Origin: an uncultured bacterium | Lineage (GTDB): Bacteria; Vulcanimicrobiota; Xenobia; Xenobiales; Xenobiaceae | Assembly: GCA_934636825.1 (NCBI GenBank) | Contig: CAKUBG010000001.1 | Coordinates: 62,001-126,000 of the forward strand | DNA length: 64,000 nucleotides | Reading direction: 5' to 3' | Shown here: piece by piece, positions 8,375-16,571 of the stretch | Position numbering within the stretch: position 1 is the first letter of the stretch | Layout: each line of letters begins with the position of its first letter | Translations under genes and position numbers: made by a program | Notes under the pieces: generated by a model | The model's database searches: none | Seen by the model: the letters and a program-made list of their open reading frames with translations, nothing else | Told to the model about the DNA's origin: nothing

Positions 8375-8917
8375 ATGAACGAGATCAATTTGGCTGGAAT
8401 GCACACCGTCCGTTCTGCGGGCGCTTTAAGCTACGGTCAAGCAGCTTCCGCTCAGCGCGAGCGCCCCTCCGTCAATGTCGAACCCGAGCAGCAGCTTGAT
8501 CAAGTAAATATCGGTTCGGATCTCACCTATACCGATTCGCTGGAGTCCGTTACTCTCGCCTCCGAGCAAACAGCTTCAAAGCCTTCTATCGCCGCTGACA
8601 GCTTCACTTCGGCCACGGCGTCCGCCAAGCATGGCTTGACCAGTAGCGAATTTGACGGCTTTTTAATTGCCGACGCTCCTTCGGCTTCTGTCAATACACA
8701 GAACCAAGTCAAAGAATTAGCCGTTTCCAGCTTAGGCACTATTGCTCTGATAGACGATATACAGCAACCTTCCGATTTGCATTCCTCTTCCGTAAATGCG
8801 ACGGCAGCTGTCGACGAGGCTCAAACTGAGCCAGTAGCCGGAGTAGCAATGTTCCTTAATGGTCCCTCTACTGTCAGCGAAGGTATTTACAACACGGACG
8901 GTGTGCGCATCGCTTAA
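8375..8917 (+). CDS. hypothetical protein, Ala/Ser-rich
   Basis: 180 aa, not recognised. I start at the ATG at 8375 because GGAGGG lies 8 nt before it. An in-frame ATG at 8345 has no ribosome site. The protein (MNEINLAGMHTVRSAG...) has no signal peptide or membrane helix and is rich in Ala, Ser, Thr and Asp. The composition resembles a disordered or surface-exposed soluble protein. An intrinsic terminator follows at 8973-9014, so it is probably transcribed alone or with the small ORF upstream from the 8082 promoter. No function is proposed. Confidence 0.65.
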   Translation: MNEINLAGMHTVRSAGALSYGQAASAQRERPSVNVEPEQQLDQVNIGSDLTYTDSLESVTLASEQTASKPSIAADSFTSATASAKHGLTSSEFDGFLIADAPSASVNTQNQVKELAVSSLGTIALIDDIQQPSDLHSSSVNATAAVDEAQTEPVAGVAMFLNGPSTVSEGIYNTDGVRIA

Positions 8918-8972
8918 TTTTTATAATTTTTTTAGTTTGTTTTCCTCGACAGGAGAATATATTAAGGCTAAG

Positions 8973-9014
8973 AGAGACGAAGCGTCGAATTTTGACTCTG
9001 CGTCTCTTTTTTTT
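8973..9014 (+). terminator. intrinsic terminator
   Basis: AGAGACG (8973-8979) pairs with CGTCTCT (9001-9007), followed by seven T. Ends the 8375 transcript before ispF. Confidence 0.75.
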
Positions 9015-9066
9015 CACAAAAAAATAGATACCGTTTTATAGCGGTTATTTTTCAGAAAGGCTCCCT

Positions 9067-9591
9067 ATGGATAGACAAGACATAATCGAACTTATCAGAG
9101 AACAGACCCAATTTCGCACCGGTTTAGGCTTTGATGTGCATAAGCTTGTCGAAGGACGCCCTTTAATCGTCGGCGGTGTTAATATTCCTTACGAGCTTGG
9201 TCTTTTGGGCCATTCTGACGCTGATGTTTTGGTACATGCCGTTATGGACGCCCTTTTGGGGGCGGCCAAATTAGCTGATATTGGCGTCCATTTTCCCGAC
9301 ACGGATCCTCAATGGAAGGGAGCCGATTCTTTGAAATTGGCCGCCGCCGTAGCCGACTTAGTGAAGCGTGAAGGTTACGAAATTGTCAATATTGACGCAA
9401 TTTTGATAGCTCAAAAGCCCAAAATATCTCCTTATTTTGCCACTATGGCTCATAATATTGCCGCTGCCTTGGGTGTAGCCGACGAAGCGGTCAGTGTAAA
9501 AGCTACTACCACAGAAAAGATGGGATTTTGTGGCCAAGGTGAGGGCATGGCCGCTTCCGCTTCCGCTTTGCTGCGCCGTCTGGCCAAATAA
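9067..9591 (+). CDS. ispF: 2-C-methyl-D-erythritol 2,4-cyclodiphosphate synthase
   Basis: 174 aa. Converts CDP-ME 2-phosphate to ME-cPP in the non-mevalonate isoprenoid pathway, as a cytosolic trimer. The metal ligands are visible: GFDVH (Asp and His) and the later His in LLGHSDADVLVHAVMDALLG. The signature FPDTDPQWKGADSL and the C-terminal KATTTEKMGFCGQGEG motif are also intact. The N-terminus is about 17 residues longer than the minimal enzyme (MDRQDIIELIREQTQF). The start is supported by AGAAAGGCT just upstream. It stands alone. ispD, often adjacent or fused, is not here. Confidence 0.96.
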   Translation: MDRQDIIELIREQTQFRTGLGFDVHKLVEGRPLIVGGVNIPYELGLLGHSDADVLVHAVMDALLGAAKLADIGVHFPDTDPQWKGADSLKLAAAVADLVKREGYEIVNIDAILIAQKPKISPYFATMAHNIAAALGVADEAVSVKATTTEKMGFCGQGEGMAASASALLRRLAK

Positions 9592-9684
9592 AAAAAGGGA
9601 AGGGGCTGAATTTAAGTAATTGGAATAATTGAAGGTGCCGAGAAGAAAAATCGGCAGTGCAGCAACAAGGAGGGCTAAGCAATA

Positions 9685-10092
9685 ATGGCCATAGATCATG
9701 CCAAACTTATTGAAGCTTTAAATGAAAGCGATCCCGGCGTACAGTGGTTTGCCGATATAAAATTACAAACTGTACGCAAAGTCAGTTTGCAAGATCCGCA
9801 AGGCATTGAAAGATTCAAACGCGATATGGCTGCCGACGCCAAGCGTTTTGTGCAAATTCCCAAAAAGACCGGCCCTGAGCGTTATGCCGAATTACAAGGC
9901 TTTATCAAAATTGTCGCCGACAAAGCTTTGGCCTCCAAGCTTACCGACGCTCTGTCTAGCCCGGCCCCCTATCGCGAGTTTAGGCTTCTTTTAGAGCGCA
10001 AAGCTAAAGAGAAACGTCAATTTGACAACTACTTAAAGAGCTGTTCTCAAAAGCGCTTGGAAAATTTCCTTAAACTGACCCATCTCGGTTAG
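9685..10092 (+). CDS. UPF0158-like protein
   Basis: 135 aa. The pattern KRFVQIPKK...YAELQGFIKIVADKALASKL...PYREFRLLL resembles the UPF0158 family (I/V-P, acidic helix, then F-R-x-F). Function in that family is unknown. GGAGGGCTAAGCAATA precedes the ATG. No signal peptide. A cytosolic, mostly helical protein is expected. The C-terminal part is basic (ERKAKEKRQFDNYLK). It sits between ispF and a UPF0173 hydrolase with no strong operon signal. Confidence 0.7.
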   Translation: MAIDHAKLIEALNESDPGVQWFADIKLQTVRKVSLQDPQGIERFKRDMAADAKRFVQIPKKTGPERYAELQGFIKIVADKALASKLTDALSSPAPYREFRLLLERKAKEKRQFDNYLKSCSQKRLENFLKLTHLG

Positions 10093-10153
10093 CAATTTTG
10101 CAACAGACTCACTGTTTAATACTTTTAGACAAGTAGTCAAGGAGGGAAAAATT

Positions 10154-10864
10154 ATGTCCAAAATTCGCGTCCATTACTTCGGCCACTCCGCTTTTGCTTT
10201 AGAAACTGAAGACAAGCAAGCTGTTATTATCGATCCTTTTATTACAGGCAATCCTCATATGCAAGGCAAAAGCTTGCCCAAGGGGTTGGTCTTTTCTCAT
10301 ATTTTGTTGACTCACGGCCACGGCGATCACAGTGGCGACGCCGAATCTTTGGCCAAATTGCACGGTGCAACTGTAGTAGCTCCCTTTGAATTAGCCAATC
10401 TTTTGGCTGCTAAAGGAGTGAAAGCTTTTCCTTGCGCTCTGGGTGGCAAATTACATTTTCCTTGGGGCTGGATGCGCTTAGTTCCGGCTACACATAGTTC
10501 TTCTTTCGAAGGCAAATATGCCGGCGCTTCCGTAGGTATCGTGCTTAATATAGGCGGCGTAACTATTTATCATTCCGGTGACACCGGACTTTTCGGCGAC
10601 ATGGAACTTATTGGCAAGCGCTACGATTTGGATTTGGCCCTTTTACCTATCGGCGGTACCTTTACTATGGATATAGAAGAAGCCGTAGAAGCGGTCAAAA
10701 TGCTTAAGCCCAAAGAAGTAATACCTATGCACTTTAATACTTTTCCAGTCGTCAAAGCCGATCCGCAAGAATTTAAACGCTTAGTAGAAGAAGAGACAGG
10801 CAAAAAAGTGCAAGTAATGGCTGCTGGCGACATCTACGAATGCGAAGGCAATAAGCCGTTTTAG
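10154..10864 (+). CDS. UPF0173 metal-dependent hydrolase (MBL fold)
   Basis: 236 aa, the normal size for the UPF0173/YtkL family. The metallo-beta-lactamase motif LLTHGHGDHSGD is intact. Downstream ligands are in ATHSSSFEG, YHSGDTGLFGDM and VIPMHFNTFPV. The N-terminal VHYFGHSAFALET and IDPFITGNP are family hallmarks. A strong AAGGAGGGAAA ribosome site lies before the ATG. Substrate is unknown. The fold suggests a cytosolic di-metal hydrolase. Confidence 0.92.
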   Translation: MSKIRVHYFGHSAFALETEDKQAVIIDPFITGNPHMQGKSLPKGLVFSHILLTHGHGDHSGDAESLAKLHGATVVAPFELANLLAAKGVKAFPCALGGKLHFPWGWMRLVPATHSSSFEGKYAGASVGIVLNIGGVTIYHSGDTGLFGDMELIGKRYDLDLALLPIGGTFTMDIEEAVEAVKMLKPKEVIPMHFNTFPVVKADPQEFKRLVEEETGKKVQVMAAGDIYECEGNKPF

Positions 10865-10943
10865 ATTGTACCTTATGTCTAAATGACAATTGATAAAAGC
10901 GTGTGCTTAATTGGCCAAAATTAAGCTTGCTTTAAATTAAATT

Positions 10944-10985
10944 CAGCCTCCTTCGCTTAAGCTGAGGGGGCTGTTGTTCTTTTTA
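10944..10985 (+). terminator. intrinsic terminator
   Basis: CAGCCTCC (10944-10951) pairs with GGGGGCTG (10966-10973, one G-U), followed by a T-rich run. A second perfect inverted repeat GCTTAATT/AATTAAGC lies just before it at 10905-10926. Confidence 0.65.
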
Positions 10986-11013
10986 ACTTCCCCCAAATAG
11001 ACAAAGACAAATT

Positions 11014-13146
11014 ATGAATAGCCATCGTTTTTCTTACATCCTTATATTGGCAACCACTTTAAGTGTCGGTTTATGGTTGCCCACTACTTTAGAAACAGCT
11101 CAAGCGGCTAAAGCAGAAAGTAATCGTCTGCGCCCGGCTGCGGCAGTTCCGGCTATAGTTGAAAATAGCCTTATTAGCGAGCCGCTCAATTCTGACGTCG
11201 GCAAATTCAATAGCTTGGAAGCTATACGCCATTCAGCTTCCGGCTCTAAAGTGCGTTTAGTACTCAATACCCAAGCCGAGCCAGTTTTTGATTATAGCTT
11301 CAGCAATCAAGGCAAAAGCTTAATTATAGACTTAATAAATACCCGTCAAAGTAATGTAAAGCCGGAAGGCGCCCCCAAAAGCAAGGCTATCAAAAGTTGG
11401 CAAGTTAGCTGGCCCGATTTTAACCGCAGCCGCTTTACTATAAATTTTGCTTCAGCTTTACAAACAGATAAAGTCTCATTTTTTAAGCTTAAAGAGCCCC
11501 ATCGCCTGGTAGTAGATATAAATACTACTCCTAAACCACTGCCTTCAACTTATAAAATTTCTCCGGGCATAACTTGGAGTCGTCAACTTATAAAAGATCC
11601 TACCTTTGGCACTTTGCTTTGGAACCAGCTCCTTTTTGATCGTTCCGATCCACATATAAGCGTAGATGTAGCTTTAGCTAATAACAGCAACCCCCACACA
11701 GTAGCTGTGTTAAACAAGATCGTGCCCCAAGAAGAAGGGGCCGTTGCTGGCATTAACGGCGGTTTTTTCAATATGCCCAACGGTGGCTTGCTCGGCTTAG
11801 TAGTAAAAGACGGCAAGCTCATCTCGCCCCACGTAGGCCGCCGCCCCGCCCGCAGCGTGATTGCCTTTACTAAAGACGGGCAGCCTTTTATTGAGCGCCT
11901 AAAAGCTATAAAAGGCCAAGTAGTGCGCCTCAATGGCCAGCCTACTCCTCCCTTGCGTATGGCTTTGGGAGCGGGCCCCACTTTATTAAAAAACGGCCAA
12001 CTTTATATTACTGCCGAGGTTGAAGAACTGGGTCCCAAAGGCAACGATATTACCAGAGCCTGCGGCCGCAGTCTTATTGCCTATAATAAAGATAAAATGA
12101 TGCTGGCCACTTTGTCTGGCGCTCGTGACAGCCACAGTCAAGGCTGGAAGCTGCCCGTCTTGGCCAAGTATTTGCAGAAAAAAGGTATGACCGAAGCGCT
12201 CAACCTCGATGGCGGCGGCTCGGTAGGTATGGCTATAGGCCCCAATATTGTAGGCAACGGCCCCCAAGCAGGTACTTACCAACGTCCCATTGGAGACGCT
12301 TTAGTATTAAAAGACAGTCGTGGCACCGCCTACCCAAGTTTAATTAAGATCGACTTGCCCAAGACCTTAAAAAGCGATGGTCGCGACAAAGGCCAAGCTT
12401 CTGTTTTGGCTTTAAATTCTAAAGGAAACCCTGTGCCCGACGGCACGGTACTCGAGCTTTACGGGCTGGGCCTGAGCTGCCCTAGTCAGGTGGTTACTAA
12501 AGATGGGCGGGCCGAATTTGAAGTGCATTCTTTGCGCTCTCCAGGTGTAGCTAACCTCACAGCTTGCGGCTTATTTTCTAAAGGCACGGCCAATATGCGC
12601 CTGGAAAGCGGAGAGCCACATAAGCTAATCGTTCAGCTAAGCGACTGTGTCCGACGCACCACTGCTTTATCGGCTAGCAGTAGCAAAACTTCGGCCTTAG
12701 CTCAGCCTACAACTTGCCCGCCAACCAGCCAAGCCCTGGCTCAGGCCCAGCCCGACGAGGACAACTTGGAAGCGCCTATTCCGGAACAGCCTTTAAAAGG
12801 GTTAATCGACTTGGGCGAAGCAGAAACTTCGGAACCGAGCGAGGCTTCGCCAGCTCCTCCGGCACCTAGCTTGCGTATAAAAGACGATACTACGCCAGTT
12901 TCTTCCAAGTTGGCTTTAACCTTAAAGGTGCTAGTTGAGGACGAATGGCACAACGCTTTGCCTTTGTCGCCATTTAGTGTGGAAGACGCACAAGGGCAAG
13001 TCCTTTACCAAGGCCAGACCGACAGACGCGGTGTAACTTGCTTAAATTTGGAAACGGCTGCCGACAATGCTCGCATATTTATAAAGAGTCCCAAATTAAA
13101 AACGCTCACTCTAGAGCTGGGCGAGCAGCCCCATTTTGCCCAATAG
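11014..13146 (+). CDS. secreted AMIN + phosphodiester glycosidase (NAGPA) domain protein
   Basis: 710 aa. Signal peptide to about residue 31 (AQA|A). An AMIN-like domain (about 65-172: KVRLVLNTQAEPV, LIIDLINTR, HRLVVDI) is known in other proteins for binding cell wall or septal peptidoglycan. A NAGPA/DUF2233 domain follows (about 185-435) with GINGGFFNMPNGGLLGLVV, GAGPTLLKNGQ and the catalytic-type LNLDGGGSVGMAIG. After that come an Ig-like stretch (about 450-530), a Pro/Ala/Ser linker (540-625) and a final beta-sandwich-like domain. The likely role is cleavage of phosphodiester-linked sugars on envelope glycans, acting outside the inner membrane. The next gene, UDP-glucose dehydrogenase, also belongs to envelope polysaccharide supply, but a long gap separates them. 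Confidence 0.88.
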   Translation: MNSHRFSYILILATTLSVGLWLPTTLETAQAAKAESNRLRPAAAVPAIVENSLISEPLNSDVGKFNSLEAIRHSASGSKVRLVLNTQAEPVFDYSFSNQGKSLIIDLINTRQSNVKPEGAPKSKAIKSWQVSWPDFNRSRFTINFASALQTDKVSFFKLKEPHRLVVDINTTPKPLPSTYKISPGITWSRQLIKDPTFGTLLWNQLLFDRSDPHISVDVALANNSNPHTVAVLNKIVPQEEGAVAGINGGFFNMPNGGLLGLVVKDGKLISPHVGRRPARSVIAFTKDGQPFIERLKAIKGQVVRLNGQPTPPLRMALGAGPTLLKNGQLYITAEVEELGPKGNDITRACGRSLIAYNKDKMMLATLSGARDSHSQGWKLPVLAKYLQKKGMTEALNLDGGGSVGMAIGPNIVGNGPQAGTYQRPIGDALVLKDSRGTAYPSLIKIDLPKTLKSDGRDKGQASVLALNSKGNPVPDGTVLELYGLGLSCPSQVVTKDGRAEFEVHSLRSPGVANLTACGLFSKGTANMRLESGEPHKLIVQLSDCVRRTTALSASSSKTSALAQPTTCPPTSQALAQAQPDEDNLEAPIPEQPLKGLIDLGEAETSEPSEASPAPPAPSLRIKDDTTPVSSKLALTLKVLVEDEWHNALPLSPFSVEDAQGQVLYQGQTDRRGVTCLNLETAADNARIFIKSPKLKTLTLELGEQPHFAQ

Positions 13147-13147
13147 A

Positions 13148-13209
13148 GCTTCGGCTGCCTCCTTGTTGAGCTGCCTACAAATCGGCTTTGCCTGATTTTG
13201 TGCCGAAGC
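13148..13209 (+). terminator. inverted repeat, possible terminator
   Basis: GCTTCGGC (13148-13155) and GCCGAAGC (13202-13209) are perfect arms with a 46-nt loop. The right arm is followed by AGAATATTTTT. Just after the NAGPA stop, so it may terminate that gene, though the loop is long. Confidence 0.4.
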
Positions 13210-13222
13210 AGAATATTTTTCT

Positions 13223-13294
13223 GCCCTAAAAAGCGCATTTTGTGGCCTTTTTGAGAAGGTGAAAGCCTATTGTTTTAGCAAAATGCGCTGGGCG
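13223..13294 (+). promoter_or_regulatory. long hairpin in the leader of the UDP-glucose dehydrogenase gene
   Basis: AGCGCATTTTG (13232-13242) pairs perfectly with CAAAATGCGCT (13279-13289). GCCC/GGGC extends the base of the stem and GGC/GCC lies inside it. It ends about 30 nt before the ATG at 13326. No T-run follows. A leader element or an operator is possible. Confidence 0.45.
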
Positions 13295-13325
13295 GACACA
13301 AGCGCCGTTTTAGGAGAGAAACAAA

Positions 13326-14618
13326 ATGGACATAAGTATTATAGGCTGTGGTTATGTCGGTCTGGTAACCAGTGCCTGTCTGGCCGAATTGGGGCACAAC
13401 ATTGTAGCGGTAGATAATGATTTAGAGAAGTTGGCCCGCTTGCAACGCCAGGAGTGTCCTATTTACGAGCCCGGCCTAGAGCAACTGATAAAAATTTATA
13501 CTGCCGAAGGACGTTTGCGTTTTTCTTCCAGTATTGCCGAAGCGGTGCGCTGTAGCCAAATCATTTTTATATGTGTCAATACGCCGCCTTTGCCAGACGG
13601 ACGGGCCGATCTTTCCTTTGTGGAAGCAGTTTCCAAAGAAATCGCTACCAATATGAATAGTTATCGCCTTATTGTGGAAAAAAGCACCGTGCCTGTGCGT
13701 ACCGGCGAATGGGTTAAGCGTACTATAAGCACTTATGCCGCCGAAGGTGTCGAATTTGACGTCGCGTCCAATCCGGAATTTTTGCGCGAAGGCACAGCTA
13801 TTAGCGACTTTTTGCACCCTGATAGAGTAGTTATAGGCGTTTCTTCCCAAAAGGCTTCCTCTTTATTGGTGGAGCTTTACGAGCCCTTAAATGCTCCGTT
13901 GCTCATTACCGATATAAATTCAGCCGAACTTATTAAACACTCAGCCAATGCTTTTTTGGCTCTAAAAATATCTTTTATCAATTCTGTGGCCCAAGTTTGC
14001 CAGCGCTCCGGAGCAGATATAAAAAAAGTAGCCAAAGGTATCGGCCTTGACCATCGTATTGGTATGGCCTCTATGGAAGCGGGTATAGGCTATGGCGGTA
14101 TGTGTTTACCTAAAGATGTAGCAGCCTATATCAGAATAGCCAAAGACTTAGGTTACAATTTTGAATTGCTGGAAGCTGTAGAAAAAGTAAACAATGCTCA
14201 GCGCCGCTGGGCTTTAGAGCAATTACAAAAGTTTTATCCAAATTTGCGCGGTTTGCGCCTAGCGGTGTGGGGCTTGTCTTTTAAGCCCCATACCGACGAC
14301 TTGCGTTTTGCTCCGGCGGTGGAAATAATCCAAGCCCTAATTCAAGAAGGCGCTCAAGTGCAGTGTTACGATCCAGCGGCTATGGAAAAAGCGGCCCAAC
14401 TACTTCCCGAAGCGATCATGTGTGAAAGTGCTTTAGAAGCTTGTAAGCAAGCTCAAGCTCTTATTATTTGCACCGAATGGCCTCAGTTTAAGAGCGCCGA
14501 TTTATTGAAAGTGCACAGCTATATGGCCGCTCCGATAGTGTTAGATGGGCGCAATCTCTTTGAGCCTAAACGTATGGCCGAACACAATTTTCGCTACTAT
14601 GGCGTAGGCCGCTCCTAA
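13326..14618 (+). CDS. ugd: UDP-glucose 6-dehydrogenase
   Basis: 430 aa. Oxidises UDP-glucose to UDP-glucuronate with two NAD+, feeding capsule or envelope glycans. The N-terminal Rossmann motif is GCGYVGLVTSACLAELGH. Also present are FICVNTPPLPDGRADLS, VEKSTVPVRTGE and NPEFLREGTAISDFLHPDR. The catalytic cysteine is C260 in GYGGMCLPKD (the usual form is GFGGSCFPKD). The C-terminal domain has LRLAVWGLSFKPHTDDLR. GGAGAGAAACAAA before the ATG is the ribosome site. All key residues are intact. A related sugar-nucleotide dehydrogenase is the only real alternative, and the motif set favours Ugd. Confidence 0.93.
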   Translation: MDISIIGCGYVGLVTSACLAELGHNIVAVDNDLEKLARLQRQECPIYEPGLEQLIKIYTAEGRLRFSSSIAEAVRCSQIIFICVNTPPLPDGRADLSFVEAVSKEIATNMNSYRLIVEKSTVPVRTGEWVKRTISTYAAEGVEFDVASNPEFLREGTAISDFLHPDRVVIGVSSQKASSLLVELYEPLNAPLLITDINSAELIKHSANAFLALKISFINSVAQVCQRSGADIKKVAKGIGLDHRIGMASMEAGIGYGGMCLPKDVAAYIRIAKDLGYNFELLEAVEKVNNAQRRWALEQLQKFYPNLRGLRLAVWGLSFKPHTDDLRFAPAVEIIQALIQEGAQVQCYDPAAMEKAAQLLPEAIMCESALEACKQAQALIICTEWPQFKSADLLKVHSYMAAPIVLDGRNLFEPKRMAEHNFRYYGVGRS

Positions 14619-14676
14619 TATAACTAAAGTTGGCGCCAAGCCTCACTCAACTTGGCACCAACCCCCAAAAGCCGAT

Positions 14677-15681
14677 TTATAAGCTGTCGTTATCTAAACC
14701 CAAATCGTCCAAACAACTGACAATATGGGCTGGCAAAGCTTCCGTAAAATCGATATATTCTTCTTGACGAGCTTGCAAACCGCCGCGCAAATCTAGGAAA
14801 TCGCTATCGTCGTAGTGTTTGCGGCGCAATTCGTGACGGCACTGATAGATATAAGCAGCCAGCTCCCGTTCAAAATTGAGAATTTCTTGCATATCGGGAG
14901 ATTCACGCTCTAAGGCCGCTTCTTGACGACACAACTCTTCCAATTCATTTAGGCCAGCTTCAGCTACAGCCTGAATTTCCTCTTCATGAGGTATTTCTAA
15001 CATCCAGCGCTCTCTATCTTGGCGCAAAACAATTTCTACAGCCGCCGAGCGCATTTCCATAAGCATCTCAAATAATTCGTTATAAACTCTATCGACAATA
15101 AAGCGCCTTTTATTGTCTTGCAAAAATTCCAAAAGTTTGCTTTTCCACTGAGTCAAAAATTCATCACGTTCTAAATCTTGCTTTTCGAGCAGACGGCGAC
15201 GTTGCTCAGCTTCCCACTTGCCGCGCAAAATCTTAAGTTCTGGCGTTTCGTAGCCTTCTACTAATTCGGGCTGATCATTTTCATCTAAGACAAGCTCGAC
15301 GGCTCCACTGGGCAATTCGCGATTTTTTAGACAATATTGATCGTAAAAATCTGCTTTTAAATCGGCCAAACGAGCGCTTAAATTGGAGCTGAGCCGCTGT
15401 TTTTCGGCATAATAGTTGCTTTGCATTTGAGCTACAGCTTCATTGCTTTCTTCCGGAGAAGTAAATTGATTTAGCGCTTCGGCTAATTGGGCTTTAGCCT
15501 CCAAAGAACCATCTTCTTCAAAATCGGCATCAATATCATTTTGACTGGAAGCCAAAAGTTTGTTTAATTCATCGCGCAAAGAGACTAAGCTTTGCTGCTG
15601 AATGAGACTAACGTCACGCTTTTGATTATTGTCACCGACTAAATTTATTAGAGAACCGACGCCTAAAGATTGCCAAAACAT
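14677..15681 (-). CDS. coiled-coil protein of unknown function
   Basis: 334 aa, not recognised. I start at ATG 15681 because AGGTGATC lies directly upstream. A longer GTG start at 15690 exists. The first 20 residues are mildly hydrophobic (MFWQSLGVGSLINLVG) but not a clear signal peptide. The rest is strongly charged and helical with long Glu/Arg/Leu heptad-like runs (about 30-130, 170-320), so extended coiled coils are expected. Transcribed opposite to ugd and convergent with it. No domain supports a function. Confidence 0.7.
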   Translation of the reverse strand: MFWQSLGVGSLINLVGDNNQKRDVSLIQQQSLVSLRDELNKLLASSQNDIDADFEEDGSLEAKAQLAEALNQFTSPEESNEAVAQMQSNYYAEKQRLSSNLSARLADLKADFYDQYCLKNRELPSGAVELVLDENDQPELVEGYETPELKILRGKWEAEQRRRLLEKQDLERDEFLTQWKSKLLEFLQDNKRRFIVDRVYNELFEMLMEMRSAAVEIVLRQDRERWMLEIPHEEEIQAVAEAGLNELEELCRQEAALERESPDMQEILNFERELAAYIYQCRHELRRKHYDDSDFLDLRGGLQARQEEYIDFTEALPAHIVSCLDDLGLDNDSL

Positions 15682-15834
15682 AAAGATCACCTGAAAAAAA
15701 ACTTCAGCTTCAAACTAGCAAAAATTAGTTTTTTTTTCAATATAGCCACAAAATCAGCATTTTTTAGTGTCGACTTGCTAAAAATTATAAAAAAAAGATA
15801 GGCTCAGGAAGGAATTATTTTTAGGTCGGCGCAT

Positions 15835-16022
15835 AAGGTGGGACTGTGAGAACTCCCAACCTTTTGAAAGATTTTGGCCTGCCCCGGATTTTCAGATGTG
15901 CAGACGCGAAAATATTCCTGGGTTCGGGCAGGGTAAGAAAGATTTTAGGCGAACTCGCCAGCATAATCTTAGGTCTCAGACCAGAGATCGCCCCGCCGCA
16001 GTTGGCTGCATAGCCGTTGCGG
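15835..16022 (+). ncRNA. structured leader RNA upstream of the small secreted protein
   Basis: Four strong hairpins lie in a row: 15835-15863 (AAGGTGGGA with TCCCAACCTT), 15878-15932 (CCTGCCC with GGGCAGG, inner ATTTTC/GAAAAT), 15939-15970 (AAGATT/AATCTT around GGCG/CGCC) and 15996-16022 (CCGCA/TGCGG around GGCT/AGCC). The last ends about 15 nt before an ideal AAGGAGGTGA ribosome site. I do not recognise a known riboswitch. It may be a cis-regulatory leader or an mRNA-stabilising 5' UTR. An ORF through this region (from 15896) has no start signals and I reject it. The rest of the roughly 370-nt gap (15682-15834) is AT-rich. Confidence 0.45.
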
Positions 16023-16054
16023 TTGAGTTCTTAATCAAGGAGGTGAAACACGAA

Positions 16055-16483
16055 ATGAAGGCTCTCCGTAATTTAGCTTGCACCGCGTTCATGGCGGCCG
16101 TAATCTGCGCTTCGGCTGGTGTCGCAACAGCGGAAACAGACGTCCAGTCTAATCATCAGATGGCTCCTGGCGTATGGTATACTACTTGGATGGGTCCCGA
16201 GAACTTGGAGTTCGGTACTCCTGACGCCGGCGTAACCTGGCAGAAGGATTTCACCGGCGAAGTCGTGTACGTCGACGGTAAGTACATGAGCGTCGATATC
16301 GACGGTTCTGAAGATGACATTGCCAACTTCTACCTGTACGAAAACTTGACTCAGTACACTCCTTCCTTCGACGCTATCCGCGTTGGTTCCAAGATCGAAG
16401 TCCGCGCTGACAACCGCAATCGCGTACGTTCAGCTCGCACGATCCCGTTCTACCAGTGGTTGGAGAACCAGTCTGAGAAGTAA
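16055..16483 (+). CDS. small secreted protein, likely abundant
   Basis: 142 aa. The start is fixed by AAGGAGGTGAAAC just before the ATG at 16055. A longer in-frame ORF from 15896 has no ribosome site and its extra part overlaps RNA hairpins. A signal peptide ends near ATA|E (residue 26). The mature part is acidic and aromatic (GVWYTTWMGPENLEFGTP, EVVYVDGKYMSVDIDG), looks like a small beta-rich domain, and ends in FYQWLENQSEK. Gln is almost always CAG and Phe/Tyr/Asn are TTC/TAC/AAC, as in the SLH porin at 43228 and unlike neighbouring genes. That points to high expression. Followed by an intrinsic terminator. Function unknown, probably periplasmic. Confidence 0.82.
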   Translation: MKALRNLACTAFMAAVICASAGVATAETDVQSNHQMAPGVWYTTWMGPENLEFGTPDAGVTWQKDFTGEVVYVDGKYMSVDIDGSEDDIANFYLYENLTQYTPSFDAIRVGSKIEVRADNRNRVRSARTIPFYQWLENQSEK

Positions 16484-16510
16484 TCTGCTTCTTATTTCTG
16501 GATTTTAGAA

Positions 16511-16549
16511 CAGCAGCCTCGTGGAATTTTTCCTTGAGGCTGTTTTTTT
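16511..16549 (+). terminator. intrinsic terminator
   Basis: CAGCCTC (16514-16520) pairs with GAGGCTG (16536-16542), followed by a run of seven T. Confidence 0.85.
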
Positions 16550-16571
16550 GCATTTAGAGAGAAATAGATAT

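Noticed and set aside
15896..16054. N-terminal extension of the small secreted protein
   Set aside because: No ribosome site at 15896; the stretch is made of RNA hairpins, while AAGGAGGTGA and a signal peptide mark the start at 16055.
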